Of a stretch of 64,000 nucleotides of DNA, positions 46,726 through 55,535 are shown piece after piece; within the stretch, counting starts at the first letter, position 1; each line of letters opens with the position of its first letter. A model generated the notes under the pieces. That model had not been told where the DNA came from, ran no database searches, and saw only the letters and a list, made by a program, of their open reading frames with translations. Origin of the DNA: Nitrosomonas sp. (lineage in GTDB: Bacteria > Pseudomonadota > Gammaproteobacteria > Burkholderiales > Nitrosomonadaceae); contig JAMWZY010000004.1 of NCBI GenBank assembly GCA_024281825.1, positions 165,013 to 229,012 of the forward strand, given 5' to 3'. The translations under genes were made by a program, and so were the position numbers.

Positions 46726-48966
46726 TTGAACCTAAAAATCAATTATTCATTGCTAAAAAAAATAAACTTTATTGCAATGTCGATCTACTGTCTTTTCTTA
46801 CTGACTTCATGTGGATTGAGTGTTTGGAATAATCCTTATTCAGAGAAGGATGTACAAAAGAATGTTTTATACAGTGTATTTAGCGAGCGACCAAAGCATC
46901 TTGATCCAGTACAGTCGTATAGTTCAAGTGAGATTCAGTTTACTGCGCAGATTTATGAACCGCCACTACAGTATCATTATCTTAAACGTCCTTTCACATT
47001 AATTCCTGCCACTGCAACAGAACTCCCAACAATTCAGTATTTAGATGAAAATGAAAATTTAATATCGGGTGAGTCTGTTGACGAGGTAGCTTATAGCGTT
47101 TACCAAATTACTATTATTCCTGGTATTTTGTATCAACCGCATCCTGCATTTGCAAAAGATGAAAGCGATCAGTGGCTCTATCACCAACTCAGTGAGCAAG
47201 AGATAGCCAAAGCTTCCAAACCAGCTGATTTCCCTCGAACAGGTACGCGTGAGTTAGTGGCAGAAGATTATGTTTATCAAATTAAACGCTTGGCGCATCC
47301 GAGATTACATTCGCCGATTTTTGAGTTAATGGCAGACTATATTATCGGGCTTAGGGAATATGCTACGTTATTAAAGCAGGTAGATTCACAGACAATGCAC
47401 GGCCATTATTTGGATTTGAGGAAATATGCATTAAATGGGCTGGAGGTGGTTGATGATTATACCTATCGCATTAAAATTAAAGGGAAATATCCACAGTTTA
47501 TTTATTGGTTGGCAATGCCATTTTTTGCTCCAATTCCATGGGAAGTTGATTTGTTTTACTCACAACCAGGGTTGATAAAGAAAAATTTAACATTGGATTG
47601 GTTTCCGGTAGGTACAGGGCCTTATATGTTGACAGAGAATAATCCAAACTTGCGTATGGTGTTGGAGAAGAATCCAAATTTCCATGAAGAGCGCTATCCT
47701 GTTGATGGAATGCCCGGAGACGAAGAGAAAGGATTGTTGGTTGATGCAAATAAAAAGCTTCCGTTGATTGATAAAGTCATTTTTACGCGTGAGAAAGAAA
47801 ATATTCCACGATGGAACAAATTCTTGCAAGGATATTATGATGCGGCTGGAATTGGTTCAGATAGCTTTGATCAGGCGGTGCAATTGACAGGGCAGGGGGA
47901 AGCCATGGTCACACAAGAAATGGCTGAACAAGGTATTCGATTGGAAACGACAGTTGCTGTTTCAACCTACTACATGGGATTTAACATGTTGAATCCGATT
48001 GTCGGCGATGGTGGCGGTAGTGCCAAAGAACGTGAGGCGGCAAGAAAGTTGCGGCAAGCGATTTCCATTGCAGTAGACTATGAAGAGTTCATATCGATTT
48101 TTGCGAATGGCCGAGGTTTGGTGGCGCATGGACCGATTGCTCCGGGCATTATAGGGTATCGAGATGGTAAGGAAGGCATGAATCCAATTGTTTATGATTG
48201 GATCGATGGGCAAGCTAAGCGAAAAACGATCAAAGCAGCAAAAAGACTCTTGGAGGAAGCGGGATATCCTAATGGCATCAATCAAGAAACCGGATCACCG
48301 CTGGTACTTTATTACGACGTTACAGCGCGTAGTGCTGACGACAAATCTAAGCTGGATTGGATGCGTAAGCAATTTCAGAAGCTTAATATTCAGTTGGTAG
48401 TGCGTAGCACGGACTATAATCGATTTCAAGACAAGATTCGCAAAGGTAACGCACAAATCTTTGAATGGGGATGGAATGCGGATTATCCAGATGCTGAGAA
48501 TTTTTTGTTTTTGTTATATGGACCGCAACAAAAGGTCAGTAATAGTGGGGAAAATGCGGCAAATTATGATAATGCTGAATACAATCAATTGTTTGAGAGA
48601 ATGAAGAATATGGATAATAACCCAGAAAGACAACAGCTGATTGATCGTATGGTGCAAGTATTGCGTTATGATGCGCCCTGGTTATGGGGTTATCATCCTA
48701 AGGATTTTGGTTTGTATCATGCTTGGTATCAGAATGTGAAGCCGAACAGGATATCCAATAATACACTTAAGTATTTTAAAATTGATGGAGATAAGCGACA
48801 AAGCAAACAAAGAGAATGGAACACGCCTATAGTTGGACCTGCTCTAATATTTTTTGTATTGTTGGTAGCCGGAAGTATTCCGGCAATAGTTGCTTTTCGG
48901 CGTCGAGAGAAAAGTACCGCAATACTAGGCTGCATAGATATAAAGCGTATAAATAACGATGCTTGA
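46726..48966 (+). CDS. Peptide-type ABC transporter substrate-binding lipoprotein with C-terminal membrane anchor
   Basis: A 746-residue family-5 extracellular solute-binding protein (SBP_bac_5). An N-terminal signal ends in lipobox LLTSC (C29). The opening of the mature domain, VFSERPKHLDPVQSYSSSE, and the PVGTGPYML and RRKxRQAISIAVDYEE-like blocks are typical of oligopeptide or dipeptide binders. Unusually it ends with a hydrophobic helix (about 707-726) followed by basic residues, so it may be anchored at both ends. The start is TTG at 46726 after AGAGAG. It overlaps the permease gene by eight bases. Confidence 0.85.
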   Translation: MNLKINYSLLKKINFIAMSIYCLFLLTSCGLSVWNNPYSEKDVQKNVLYSVFSERPKHLDPVQSYSSSEIQFTAQIYEPPLQYHYLKRPFTLIPATATELPTIQYLDENENLISGESVDEVAYSVYQITIIPGILYQPHPAFAKDESDQWLYHQLSEQEIAKASKPADFPRTGTRELVAEDYVYQIKRLAHPRLHSPIFELMADYIIGLREYATLLKQVDSQTMHGHYLDLRKYALNGLEVVDDYTYRIKIKGKYPQFIYWLAMPFFAPIPWEVDLFYSQPGLIKKNLTLDWFPVGTGPYMLTENNPNLRMVLEKNPNFHEERYPVDGMPGDEEKGLLVDANKKLPLIDKVIFTREKENIPRWNKFLQGYYDAAGIGSDSFDQAVQLTGQGEAMVTQEMAEQGIRLETTVAVSTYYMGFNMLNPIVGDGGGSAKEREAARKLRQAISIAVDYEEFISIFANGRGLVAHGPIAPGIIGYRDGKEGMNPIVYDWIDGQAKRKTIKAAKRLLEEAGYPNGINQETGSPLVLYYDVTARSADDKSKLDWMRKQFQKLNIQLVVRSTDYNRFQDKIRKGNAQIFEWGWNADYPDAENFLFLLYGPQQKVSNSGENAANYDNAEYNQLFERMKNMDNNPERQQLIDRMVQVLRYDAPWLWGYHPKDFGLYHAWYQNVKPNRISNNTLKYFKIDGDKRQSKQREWNTPIVGPALIFFVLLVAGSIPAIVAFRRREKSTAILGCIDIKRINNDA

Positions 48967-49939
48967 CTATATCGCGCGACGTATTTTGTATGCTATTCCA
49001 ATTTTAATTGGTGTGAACCTGATTACTTTTGCGCTTTTTTTTGTTGTGAATACGCCTGATGATATGGCGCGTATGCAGCTGGGGATTAAGCACGTGACTC
49101 CAGAAGCAATAGAAAAGTGGAAGCTTGATAAGGGCTATGATAAGCCATTGTTTTTCAATACACAAAAAGAAAATTTAAGGAACAAATTGACCGAGACAAT
49201 TTTCTTTGAAAAATCGATTGCAATGTTTTTGTTTGAATTCGGTCGGTCAGATGATGGACGTGATATTGCCGAAGAAATGAAATCACGCATGTTACCCAGT
49301 CTGGCAATTGCAGTTCCAGTCTTTTTTCTAGGACTAATGAGCTATGTAAGTTTCGCATTGCTGATGGTTTTTTTTCGAGCCACTTATATTGATTTCTGGG
49401 GTATGGTTTTGTGTGTGGCATTGATGTCGATTTCAGGATTGTTTTATATCATTTCGGGACAGTTTTTGTTAGGAAAACTGTGGCGTTTGGTGCCTATTTC
49501 AGGATATGGAGATGGACTGGATGTTAGCAAATTTCTGGTATTGCCTGTGATTATTGGAATATTGAGCAGCGCAGGAGCAAATATTCGTTGGTATCGAACT
49601 ATTTTCTTGGAAGAAATGAATAAAGATTATGTACGTACAGCGCGAGCTAAAGGATTGGCGGAGTATTTGGTATTGTTCAAACATGTTTTAAAAAATGCGA
49701 TGATTCCAATTATGACTGGGGCAATTGCAGTTGTACCGCTACTATTTATGGGAAGCTTGTTAATTGAATCGTTTTTTGGTGTTCCTGGTCTCGGTAGTTA
49801 TACGATTGATGCGATCAATTCCCAGGATTTTGCTATTGTCCGGTCAATGGTTTTCTTGGGTTCCATGCTTTACATCATCGGACTTATTTTGACGGACATA
49901 TCTTATACCCTAGTTGATCCACGTATCCGCCTGATTTAA
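48959..49939 (+). CDS. ABC transporter permease (DppB/OppB type)
   Basis: A 326-residue inner-membrane permease. It starts with the DppB-type MLDYIARRILYAIPILIGVNLITF, has a large periplasmic loop with VTPEAIEKWKLDKGYDKP, and the EAA loop with the binding-protein-dependent signature KDYVRTARAKGLAEYLVLFKHVLKNAMIPI, then the LLIESFFGVPGLGSYTIDAI block. It would pair with a DppC-like subunit and ATPases, but neither follows; tRNA genes begin 132 bp downstream. Confidence 0.88.
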   Translation: MLDYIARRILYAIPILIGVNLITFALFFVVNTPDDMARMQLGIKHVTPEAIEKWKLDKGYDKPLFFNTQKENLRNKLTETIFFEKSIAMFLFEFGRSDDGRDIAEEMKSRMLPSLAIAVPVFFLGLMSYVSFALLMVFFRATYIDFWGMVLCVALMSISGLFYIISGQFLLGKLWRLVPISGYGDGLDVSKFLVLPVIIGILSSAGANIRWYRTIFLEEMNKDYVRTARAKGLAEYLVLFKHVLKNAMIPIMTGAIAVVPLLFMGSLLIESFFGVPGLGSYTIDAINSQDFAIVRSMVFLGSMLYIIGLILTDISYTLVDPRIRLI

Positions 49940-49951
49940 CTTATCAATGAG

Positions 49952-49981
49952 ATGAGTGTTATGGCCATTATTGGATTGTAG
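49952..49981 (+). other. Nine-codon open frame after the lone permease
   Basis: ATG at 49952 opens a nine-residue frame (MSVMAIIGL) ending in TAG. It lies where the second permease gene of such an operon would start. It could be a remnant of that gene or mean nothing; the sequence is too short to tell. Confidence 0.15.
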
Positions 49982-50028
49982 TTTGCGTATAATTTTCAAT
50001 CTATCCACGGTACTGTATTACTATCAGA

Positions 50029-50057
50029 TTGACTTATAGCAGTAAAATATTCATAAT
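50029..50057 (+). promoter_or_regulatory. Sigma-70-type promoter of the tRNA-Tyr/Gly/Thr-tuf operon
   Basis: TTGACT at 50029-50034 and CATAAT at 50052-50057 with a 17-bp spacer. The tRNA-Tyr gene begins 15 nt after the -10 box, the expected distance for a tRNA-first transcript. Confidence 0.6.
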
Positions 50058-50071
50058 TCGCGGTTTCGCTT

Positions 50072-50157
<86 letters not shown>

Positions 50158-50244
50158 GTCAATTGGTTAGTGGTAAAAATGTATGACCTAGCGAGGTTAT
50201 ATATTTTGCAAGTGATGGTACCGCATATTCTTTATAGTTATTGT

Positions 50245-50318
50245 GCGGGTGTAGCTCAATGGTAGAGCAGAAGCCTTCCAAGCTTACGACGAGGGTTCGA
50301 TTCCCTTCACCCGCTCCA
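50245..50318 (+). tRNA. tRNA-Gly (anticodon TCC)
   Basis: A 74-nt cloverleaf with acceptor GCGGGTG/CACCCGC, anticodon loop CTTCCAA, T-loop TTCGATT and encoded CCA. The top pair of the anticodon stem is a G-A apposition, tolerated in this tRNA type. Confidence 0.95.
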
Positions 50319-50374
50319 ATTTAAGTATCATTGCGAGACGGAATAAGGCATTAAATAGAGTTATGGTTATGCTT

Positions 50375-50449
<75 letters not shown>

Positions 50450-50504
50450 TAGGCTAAGATTATTGTGAATTAAAGGGTTTAGTACGTAAAAAAGGGAGCG
50501 AGTC

Positions 50505-51693
50505 ATGGCGAAGAGTAAATTTGAGCGGTCGAAGCCACACGTAAATGTAGGGACGATAGGTCATGTAGATCATGGTAAGACGACGCTGACGGCGGCGATT
50601 ACGACGATATTGACGAAGAAATTTGGTGGTGAAGCGAAGAGTTATGCGCAATTGATTCGGCGCCTGAAGAACGTGCACGGGTATAACGATTAATACGGCA
50701 CATGTGGAATATGAGACAGCGAAGCGTCATTATGCGCATGTGGATTGTCCGGGCCATGCGGATTATGTGAAGAACATGATTACTGGTGCTGCGCAGATGG
50801 ATGGAGCGATTTTAGTGGTATCGGCTGCAGATGGTCCGATGCCACAGACGCGTGAGCATATATTGTTGGCACGCCAAGTAGGCGTTCCGTATATCATCGT
50901 ATTCATGAATAAAGCGGACATGGTGGATGATGCTGAATTGATTGAATTGGTGGAAATGGAAATTCGTGAATTATTGTCGAAATATGAATTTCTGGAGATG
51001 AATATCCGATCATTGTAGGGTCAGCGCTAAAAGCGTTAGAGGGTGACTCGAGTGATATGGGTGAAGGCGCGATTGTAAAACTTGCTGAAGCCTTGGATCA
51101 TTACCATACCGCAACCGGAACGTGCAATTGATGGTGCATTTATTATGCCGGTGGAAGATGTTTTCTCGATATCTGGGCGTGGTACGGTGGTTACTGGCCG
51201 GGTAAAGAGGCATAATTAAAGTTGGGGAAGAGATTGAGATTGTAGGTATTAAGCCGACGCTAAAGACGGTGTGCACAGGTGTTGAGATGTTTTCGGAAAT
51301 TGTTGGATCAAGGCCAAGCTGGTGACAATGTAGGTATATTGTTACGGGCACGAAGCGAGAAGAAGTTGAGCGGGGTCAGGTATTGGCTAAGCCTGGAGTA
51401 TATCGCCGGATATGAAGCTTTACAGCAGAGATATATGTATTGAGTAAAGAAGAGGGTGTGGTAGGCGTACACCATTTTCCAGATTATCGTCCGCATTTTT
51501 ATTTTAGGACGACGGATGTGACAGGGTGCGATTGAGTTACCTGCTGGTACGGGAGATGGTGACGCCAGGGGATAATGTATTGGTAACGGTTAACTTGATT
51601 GCACCGATCGCGATGGAGGAAGGTTTGCGTTTTGCGATACGAGAAGGTGGAAGAACAGTTGGTGCCGGTGTCGTCGCAAAAATTATTGAGTAA
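50505..51693 (+). pseudogene. tuf: Elongation factor Tu gene interrupted by many small indels
   Basis: The frame opens correctly (ATG at 50505, AAGGGAG upstream) with the EF-Tu start and P-loop GHVDHGKT, continues in pieces with [16 protein letters not shown] and [13 protein letters not shown], and ends at the canonical [10 protein letters not shown] stop at 51693. Between are about 13 sites where one or two bases are missing or extra, so no full-length product could be made. Reversing them gives a net change of +2 and exactly 1191 nt, the length for a 396-residue EF-Tu. Codons are strongly biased to GCG, ACG and AAG. Proteobacteria usually carry a second tuf copy, so either a real decayed duplicate or consensus error in a collapsed repeat is possible; I favour error. 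Confidence 0.9.
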
Positions 51694-51760
51694 ATTATTG
51701 TTTTATTTTAATGAATTGAGTTTGTTTGAAAAAGACTTTTAGTAAAAATGTTAGTAATAA

Positions 51761-51836
51761 AGGCCAGTAGCTCAATTGGCAGAGCGTCGGTCTCCAAAAC
51801 CGAAGGTTGGGGGTTCGATGCCCTCCTGGCCTGCCA
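51761..51836 (+). tRNA. tRNA-Trp (anticodon CCA)
   Basis: A 76-nt cloverleaf with acceptor AGGCCAG/CTGGCCT, anticodon loop CTCCAAA, T-loop TTCGATG and encoded CCA. It lies between tuf and secE, its usual position. Confidence 0.95.
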
Positions 51837-52026
51837 CATTTTTATTCAAAAGGGATTGCAGGTACAAAAATACTGTAATTAAGATAATGAATTTAGAAAT
51901 ATAATTAGCTTCTAAATTTCTGTATAAAAAAACTTATCATTTTATTCTAAAAAATATTGTAAATATTTATAGTTATAGATAAGTTACTGGTATACCTAAA
52001 ACTAGGATGCAAAGGATCTTGTTAGT

Positions 52027-52371
52027 GTGAATAAATTGAAGCTTGCATTAGTATTTGTATTTTTTATCGCAGGGATTGTGGGATTCATCTATTTTAGTGA
52101 AAGCCCGATGGTATTGCGTATCCTTTCAATTCTGGTTGGATTCTTGTTGGCTGGGATTGCTGCTAAATTTACTACGCAAGGGCAAGAATTTTATGCTTTT
52201 TCTAAAGAATCTATAGAAGAAACTAGAAAAGTAGTTTGGCCTAATCGCAAAGAAACACTTCAAACATCAGGTGTGGTGTTTGCGTTTGTTATTGCAATGG
52301 CTTTGTTCTTATGGTTAATAGATGCTGCCTTGATGTCACTTGTGAAATTGTTATTGAATCAAGAAGTGTGA
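52027..52371 (+). CDS. secE: Preprotein translocase subunit SecE
   Basis: A 114-residue three-helix SecE of the E. coli type, part of the SecYEG channel. Two N-terminal helices (about 5-25 and 30-48) precede the conserved amphipathic segment FSKESIEETRKVVWPNRKET and the essential third helix. The start is GTG at 52027, with GGA about ten bases before. It is the first gene of secE-nusG-rplKAJL-rpoBC, 190 bp after tRNA-Trp; this gap is AT-rich and should hold a promoter that I cannot assign. Confidence 0.95.
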   Translation: MNKLKLALVFVFFIAGIVGFIYFSESPMVLRILSILVGFLLAGIAAKFTTQGQEFYAFSKESIEETRKVVWPNRKETLQTSGVVFAFVIAMALFLWLIDAALMSLVKLLLNQEV

Positions 52372-52394
52372 CAACTTCCATAAAGGGAAAGTGA

Positions 52395-52928
52395 ATGAGT
52401 AAGAAATGGTATGTGGTTCACGCTTATTCAGGGTATGAGAAAAGTGTTCAACGTGCACTAAAAGAACGTATTGAGCGCGCTGGCATGCAAGATAAATTTG
52501 GTCAAATCTTGATCCCAGTGGAAGAAGTTATTGAGATGAAAAGTGGCCAGAAAAGTATTAGTGAGCGGAAATTTTTCCCTGGTTATGTGCTGGTCGAAAT
52601 GGAAATGTCCGATGAGTCGTGGCATTTAGTAAAGAATACCGATAAGGTTACAGGGTTCGTGGGGGGGTCAGCGATGCGACCTACACCGATCAGTCAAAAG
52701 GAAGTCGATAACATTCTCCAACAAATTCAAGAGGGTATTGAGAAACCTAAACCCAAGATATTGTTTGAGATGGGAGAGGCAGTTCGTGTAAGAGAGGGCC
52801 CGTTTACGGATTTTCACGGTAATGTTGAAGATGTAAATTACGATAAAAGTAAGCTTAGAGTGTCGGTTTCTATATTTGGCAGACCTACGCCAGTAGAGTT
52901 GGATTTTAATCAGGTAGAAAAATCTTAA
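52395..52928 (+). CDS. nusG: Transcription termination/antitermination protein NusG
   Basis: A 177-residue NusG that binds RNA polymerase, linking it to Rho or to ribosomal S10. The NGN domain starts [20 protein letters not shown] and includes [13 protein letters not shown]; a linker leads to the KOW domain (about 125-177) with [25 protein letters not shown] site upstream, 23 bp after secE. Confidence 0.97.
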   Translation: MSKKWYVVHAYSGYEKSVQRALKERIERAGMQDKFGQILIPVEEVIEMKSGQKSISERKFFPGYVLVEMEMSDESWHLVKNTDKVTGFVGGSAMRPTPISQKEVDNILQQIQEGIEKPKPKILFEMGEAVRVREGPFTDFHGNVEDVNYDKSKLRVSVSIFGRPTPVELDFNQVEKS

Positions 52929-52979
52929 TTTATGAGGGAGAACAAGTAGGCTGTTCGCTTGTACCTCAAGGAGAAAACA

Positions 52980-53411
52980 GTGGCAAAAAAAATAATTGGT
53001 TATATTAAATTGCAAGTGCCAGCGGGCAAGGCGAATCCTAGTCCTCCTATTGGGCCTGCACTTGGTCAGCGTCAACTAAATATCATGGAGTTTTGTAAGG
53101 CTTTTAATGCGGCCACACAAAAAATCGAGCCTGGCTTACCAGTACCCGTGATTATTACCGCATATGCAGATAAAAGTTTTACATTCGTAATGAAAACTAC
53201 CCCTGCATCCGTTTTGATCAGAAAAGCTGCGGGTGTTGGCAAAGGTAGTGCTAGACCGCATTTGGATAAAGTCGGTAAATTAAGTAGAAATCAAGCGGAA
53301 GAGATTGCAAAAACGAAAATGCCAGATTTGACTGCAGCAGATTTAAATGCCGCAGTTAGAACTATTGCAGGCAGTGCAAGGAGTATGGGTATTGAGGTAG
53401 AGGGGGTATAA
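52980..53411 (+). CDS. rplK: 50S ribosomal protein L11
   Basis: L11 binds 23S rRNA at the GTPase-associated centre. GTG at 52980, placed after AAGGAG, gives 143 residues with the usual [29 protein letters not shown] start region; the longer frame from 52959 would absorb the ribosome site. The stop directly abuts the rplA ATG, so L11 and L1 translation are coupled as expected for L1 autoregulation. Confidence 0.97.
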   Translation: MAKKIIGYIKLQVPAGKANPSPPIGPALGQRQLNIMEFCKAFNAATQKIEPGLPVPVIITAYADKSFTFVMKTTPASVLIRKAAGVGKGSARPHLDKVGKLSRNQAEEIAKTKMPDLTAADLNAAVRTIAGSARSMGIEVEGV

Positions 53412-54110
53412 ATGGCACATATATCAAAGCGCTATAAAACTATCATTGGAAAGATTGACCGCAGTAAGATTTATCCATTGAATAATGCATTAGAATTGGT
53501 TAAGGAGTATGCAACGGCAAAATTTAATGAATCTATTGACGTCGCGGTAAACCTTGGTATTGATGCAAAAAAATCGGATCAGGCCGTGCGTGGATCGGTT
53601 GTTTTGCCAGCAGGGACTGGGAAAACTGTTCGTGTGGCAGTATTTGCGCAAGGTGATAAAGCAAAAGAAGCACAGGATGCTGGTGCAGATATCGTTGGCT
53701 TCGATGATCTGGCAGCTGATATTAAATTGGGAAATATTAATTTTGATGTGGCAATTGCGAGTCCAGATGCGATGAGAGTAGTTGGTCAGTTAGGGCAAAT
53801 TCTTGGTCCACGCAGTTTGATGCCTAACCCAAAAGTTGGAACAGTCACAACAGATATAGCCGGTGCTGTTAAGAATGCAAAGGCTGGACAAGTTCAGTTT
53901 AGAGCAGATAAAACAGGAGTTATTCATTGTACAATCGGACGAGCATCCTTTGAGATTGATGCTTTGAAGCAAAATTTATTGGCTTTGATAGAAGCATTAA
54001 ATAAATCGAAACCTGCAGCATCTAAGGGGGTTTATTTAAAGAAGATATCCGTTTCCAGCACGATGGGGGTCGGTGTGCGAGTAGATCAATCCAGTGTTAT
54101 GCAGCAATAA
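53412..54110 (+). CDS. rplA: 50S ribosomal protein L1
   Basis: A 232-residue L1, the stalk protein by the E site and repressor of its own rplKA message. It shows the family blocks [25 protein letters not shown] and [20 protein letters not shown]. The ATG follows the rplK stop without a gap. Confidence 0.97.
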   Translation: MAHISKRYKTIIGKIDRSKIYPLNNALELVKEYATAKFNESIDVAVNLGIDAKKSDQAVRGSVVLPAGTGKTVRVAVFAQGDKAKEAQDAGADIVGFDDLAADIKLGNINFDVAIASPDAMRVVGQLGQILGPRSLMPNPKVGTVTTDIAGAVKNAKAGQVQFRADKTGVIHCTIGRASFEIDALKQNLLALIEALNKSKPAASKGVYLKKISVSSTMGVGVRVDQSSVMQQ

Positions 54111-54417
54111 AGAACTTTGGGCCATTTGAATGCAAAACTGCTTATTAAGCAAATTCAAATGGATTGTCAAAGACCGTTGGGGCTTTACAATTATAAGTAT
54201 GAAATGTTTTTTGTAATGGCTTAAACCTAGGGGGAAATAAATAGCTGCATGGTTTTTATGGCGTGGCTATTATTAATAACTTACCCAGCGTAGATGGTGA
54301 ATCCAAACGGGAATGGTTTTCCTGGTTATATGGTCACCAGTTTATAGTGTTTGGGAGTAAATATGAAATGTGTGATTTATCTAATCAAACACTATTTTTA
54401 CTGATGGAGAATGTACC
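54111..54417 (+). promoter_or_regulatory. rplJL leader region (candidate L10 autoregulatory mRNA)
   Basis: This 307-bp gap contains no gene. At 54122-54162 a 10-bp inverted repeat (CCATTTGAAT/ATTCAAATGG) can form a hairpin after rplA. The remainder, up to the TTG start of rplJ, is the place where L10-L7/L12 bind their own leader in other bacteria, and it has several pairable segments. The structural L10-leader motif was not verified. Confidence 0.45.
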
Positions 54418-54939
54418 TTGAGTCTTAATCTTGATGATAAAAAAGCAATCGTAGCGGAAGTAAGCGCACAAGTAGCGAATGCTCAAGCTATTATTATTGC
54501 TGAATATCGAGGAATAGAAGTGGGTGAAATGACCCAGTTACGAGCAAAAACACGTGAATCGGGAATTTATTTTCGAGTCATTAAAAATTCGCTTGTAAGA
54601 CGTGCTGTAACTGATACGCCTTATGCAGAATTAGCTAAGCATATGATTGGTCCGCTTGTATATGGTATAAGCGCTGATCCTGTTGCAGCTGCGAAGGTAC
54701 TGCATGAATTTTCTAAAGGAAATGAGAAATTTGTTATTAAAGCAGGTGCAATGGGACAGCATATTATGTCTCGAGAAGAAATTTCTGCTTTGGCTGCATT
54801 GCCTAGCCGCGAAGAGTTACTGGCTAGATTACTTGGGACGATGCAAGCACCTATTAGTAAATTTGTTCAAACACTTAACGAAGTTCCAACGAAGTTTGTT
54901 CGTGGCTTAGCGATGGTGCGTGATAGTAAAAATTCATAA
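54418..54939 (+). CDS. rplJ: 50S ribosomal protein L10
   Basis: A 173-residue L10, the base of the ribosomal stalk that holds L7/L12 dimers. The sequence starts [18 protein letters not shown] and has the [21 protein letters not shown] and [13 protein letters not shown] blocks; the C-terminal helix binds L12. The start is TTG with a GGAG nine bases before; no nearby in-frame ATG fits. Confidence 0.96.
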   Translation: MSLNLDDKKAIVAEVSAQVANAQAIIIAEYRGIEVGEMTQLRAKTRESGIYFRVIKNSLVRRAVTDTPYAELAKHMIGPLVYGISADPVAAAKVLHEFSKGNEKFVIKAGAMGQHIMSREEISALAALPSREELLARLLGTMQAPISKFVQTLNEVPTKFVRGLAMVRDSKNS

Positions 54940-54988
54940 TACTTCTATTACTCGTAACTAACATACATAATTTAACCAGGAGAAAATA

Positions 54989-55372
54989 ATGGCTGTAGAA
55001 AAGGCTGAAATATTAGATGCAATTGCAAATATGACTGTATTGGAGTTATCGCAGTTGATCAAAGAAATGGAAGAAAAATTTGGTGTATCTGCGGTTGCAA
55101 CAGCCGCTGTTGCTGTTGCCGCACCTGGTGGTGCAGGAGCAGCTCCCGCAGCAGCTGAACAGACAGAGTTTACTGTTATCTTGTCTACTGCGGGTGAAAG
55201 TAAAGTGAATGTTATTAAAGTTGTCAGAGCAATTACAGGTTTAGGATTAAAAGAGGCTAAAGATTTAGTCGATGGCGCACCGAAGCCTCTTAAAGAAGGC
55301 ATATCGAAAGAGGATGCCACGGCAATTCAAAAACAATTGGTTGAGGCTGGAGCAACTTGCGAAATTAAATAA
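54989..55372 (+). CDS. rplL: 50S ribosomal protein L7/L12
   Basis: A 127-residue stalk protein that recruits translation GTPases. The N-terminal dimer domain is followed by an alanine/glycine/proline-rich hinge (about 38-55) and the C-terminal domain with [39 protein letters not shown] precedes the ATG. It is followed by a hairpin before rpoB. Confidence 0.97.
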   Translation: MAVEKAEILDAIANMTVLELSQLIKEMEEKFGVSAVATAAVAVAAPGGAGAAPAAAEQTEFTVILSTAGESKVNVIKVVRAITGLGLKEAKDLVDGAPKPLKEGISKEDATAIQKQLVEAGATCEIK

Positions 55373-55391
55373 TCTGTCAACAAACAGAATC

Positions 55392-55425
55392 AAGGCTGGT
55401 AGATTCTAAATCTTGCCGGCCTTTT
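55392..55425 (+). terminator. Attenuator-like hairpin between rplL and rpoB
   Basis: A long imperfect stem (AAGGCTGGTAGATT pairing with AATCTTGCCGGCCTT, with G-U pairs and a small bulge) is followed by four T. A partial terminator between rplL and rpoB is known in E. coli, where it lowers polymerase expression relative to the ribosomal proteins. The short T-run suggests partial readthrough here too. Confidence 0.6.
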
Positions 55426-55535
55426 GGTATTTCATAAATAGGTCTTCATGAAAATATCAATTACTACAAGATAGTGATAATTATCATTAATTTAAGCTTT
55501 TTCAATTTCTTATCTTCTTCGTTCGGAGAAAATTC

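Noticed and set aside
50505-51018. Two separate small genes (50505-50693 and 50704-51018) in the tuf region
   Set aside because: Both are in-register pieces of EF-Tu; the residues join up once single missing bases are restored, so they are fragments of one gene.
50505-51693. Programmed ribosomal frameshifting in tuf
   Set aside because: Around 13 shifts of both signs with no slippery-site pattern cannot be translated productively, and EF-Tu is not known to use frameshifting.
55475-55486. TGATAATTATCA palindrome upstream of rpoB as a Fur box
   Set aside because: It is a perfect 12-bp palindrome but matches only about ten of fifteen positions of a Fur site, in an AT-rich region, and iron control of rpoB is implausible.
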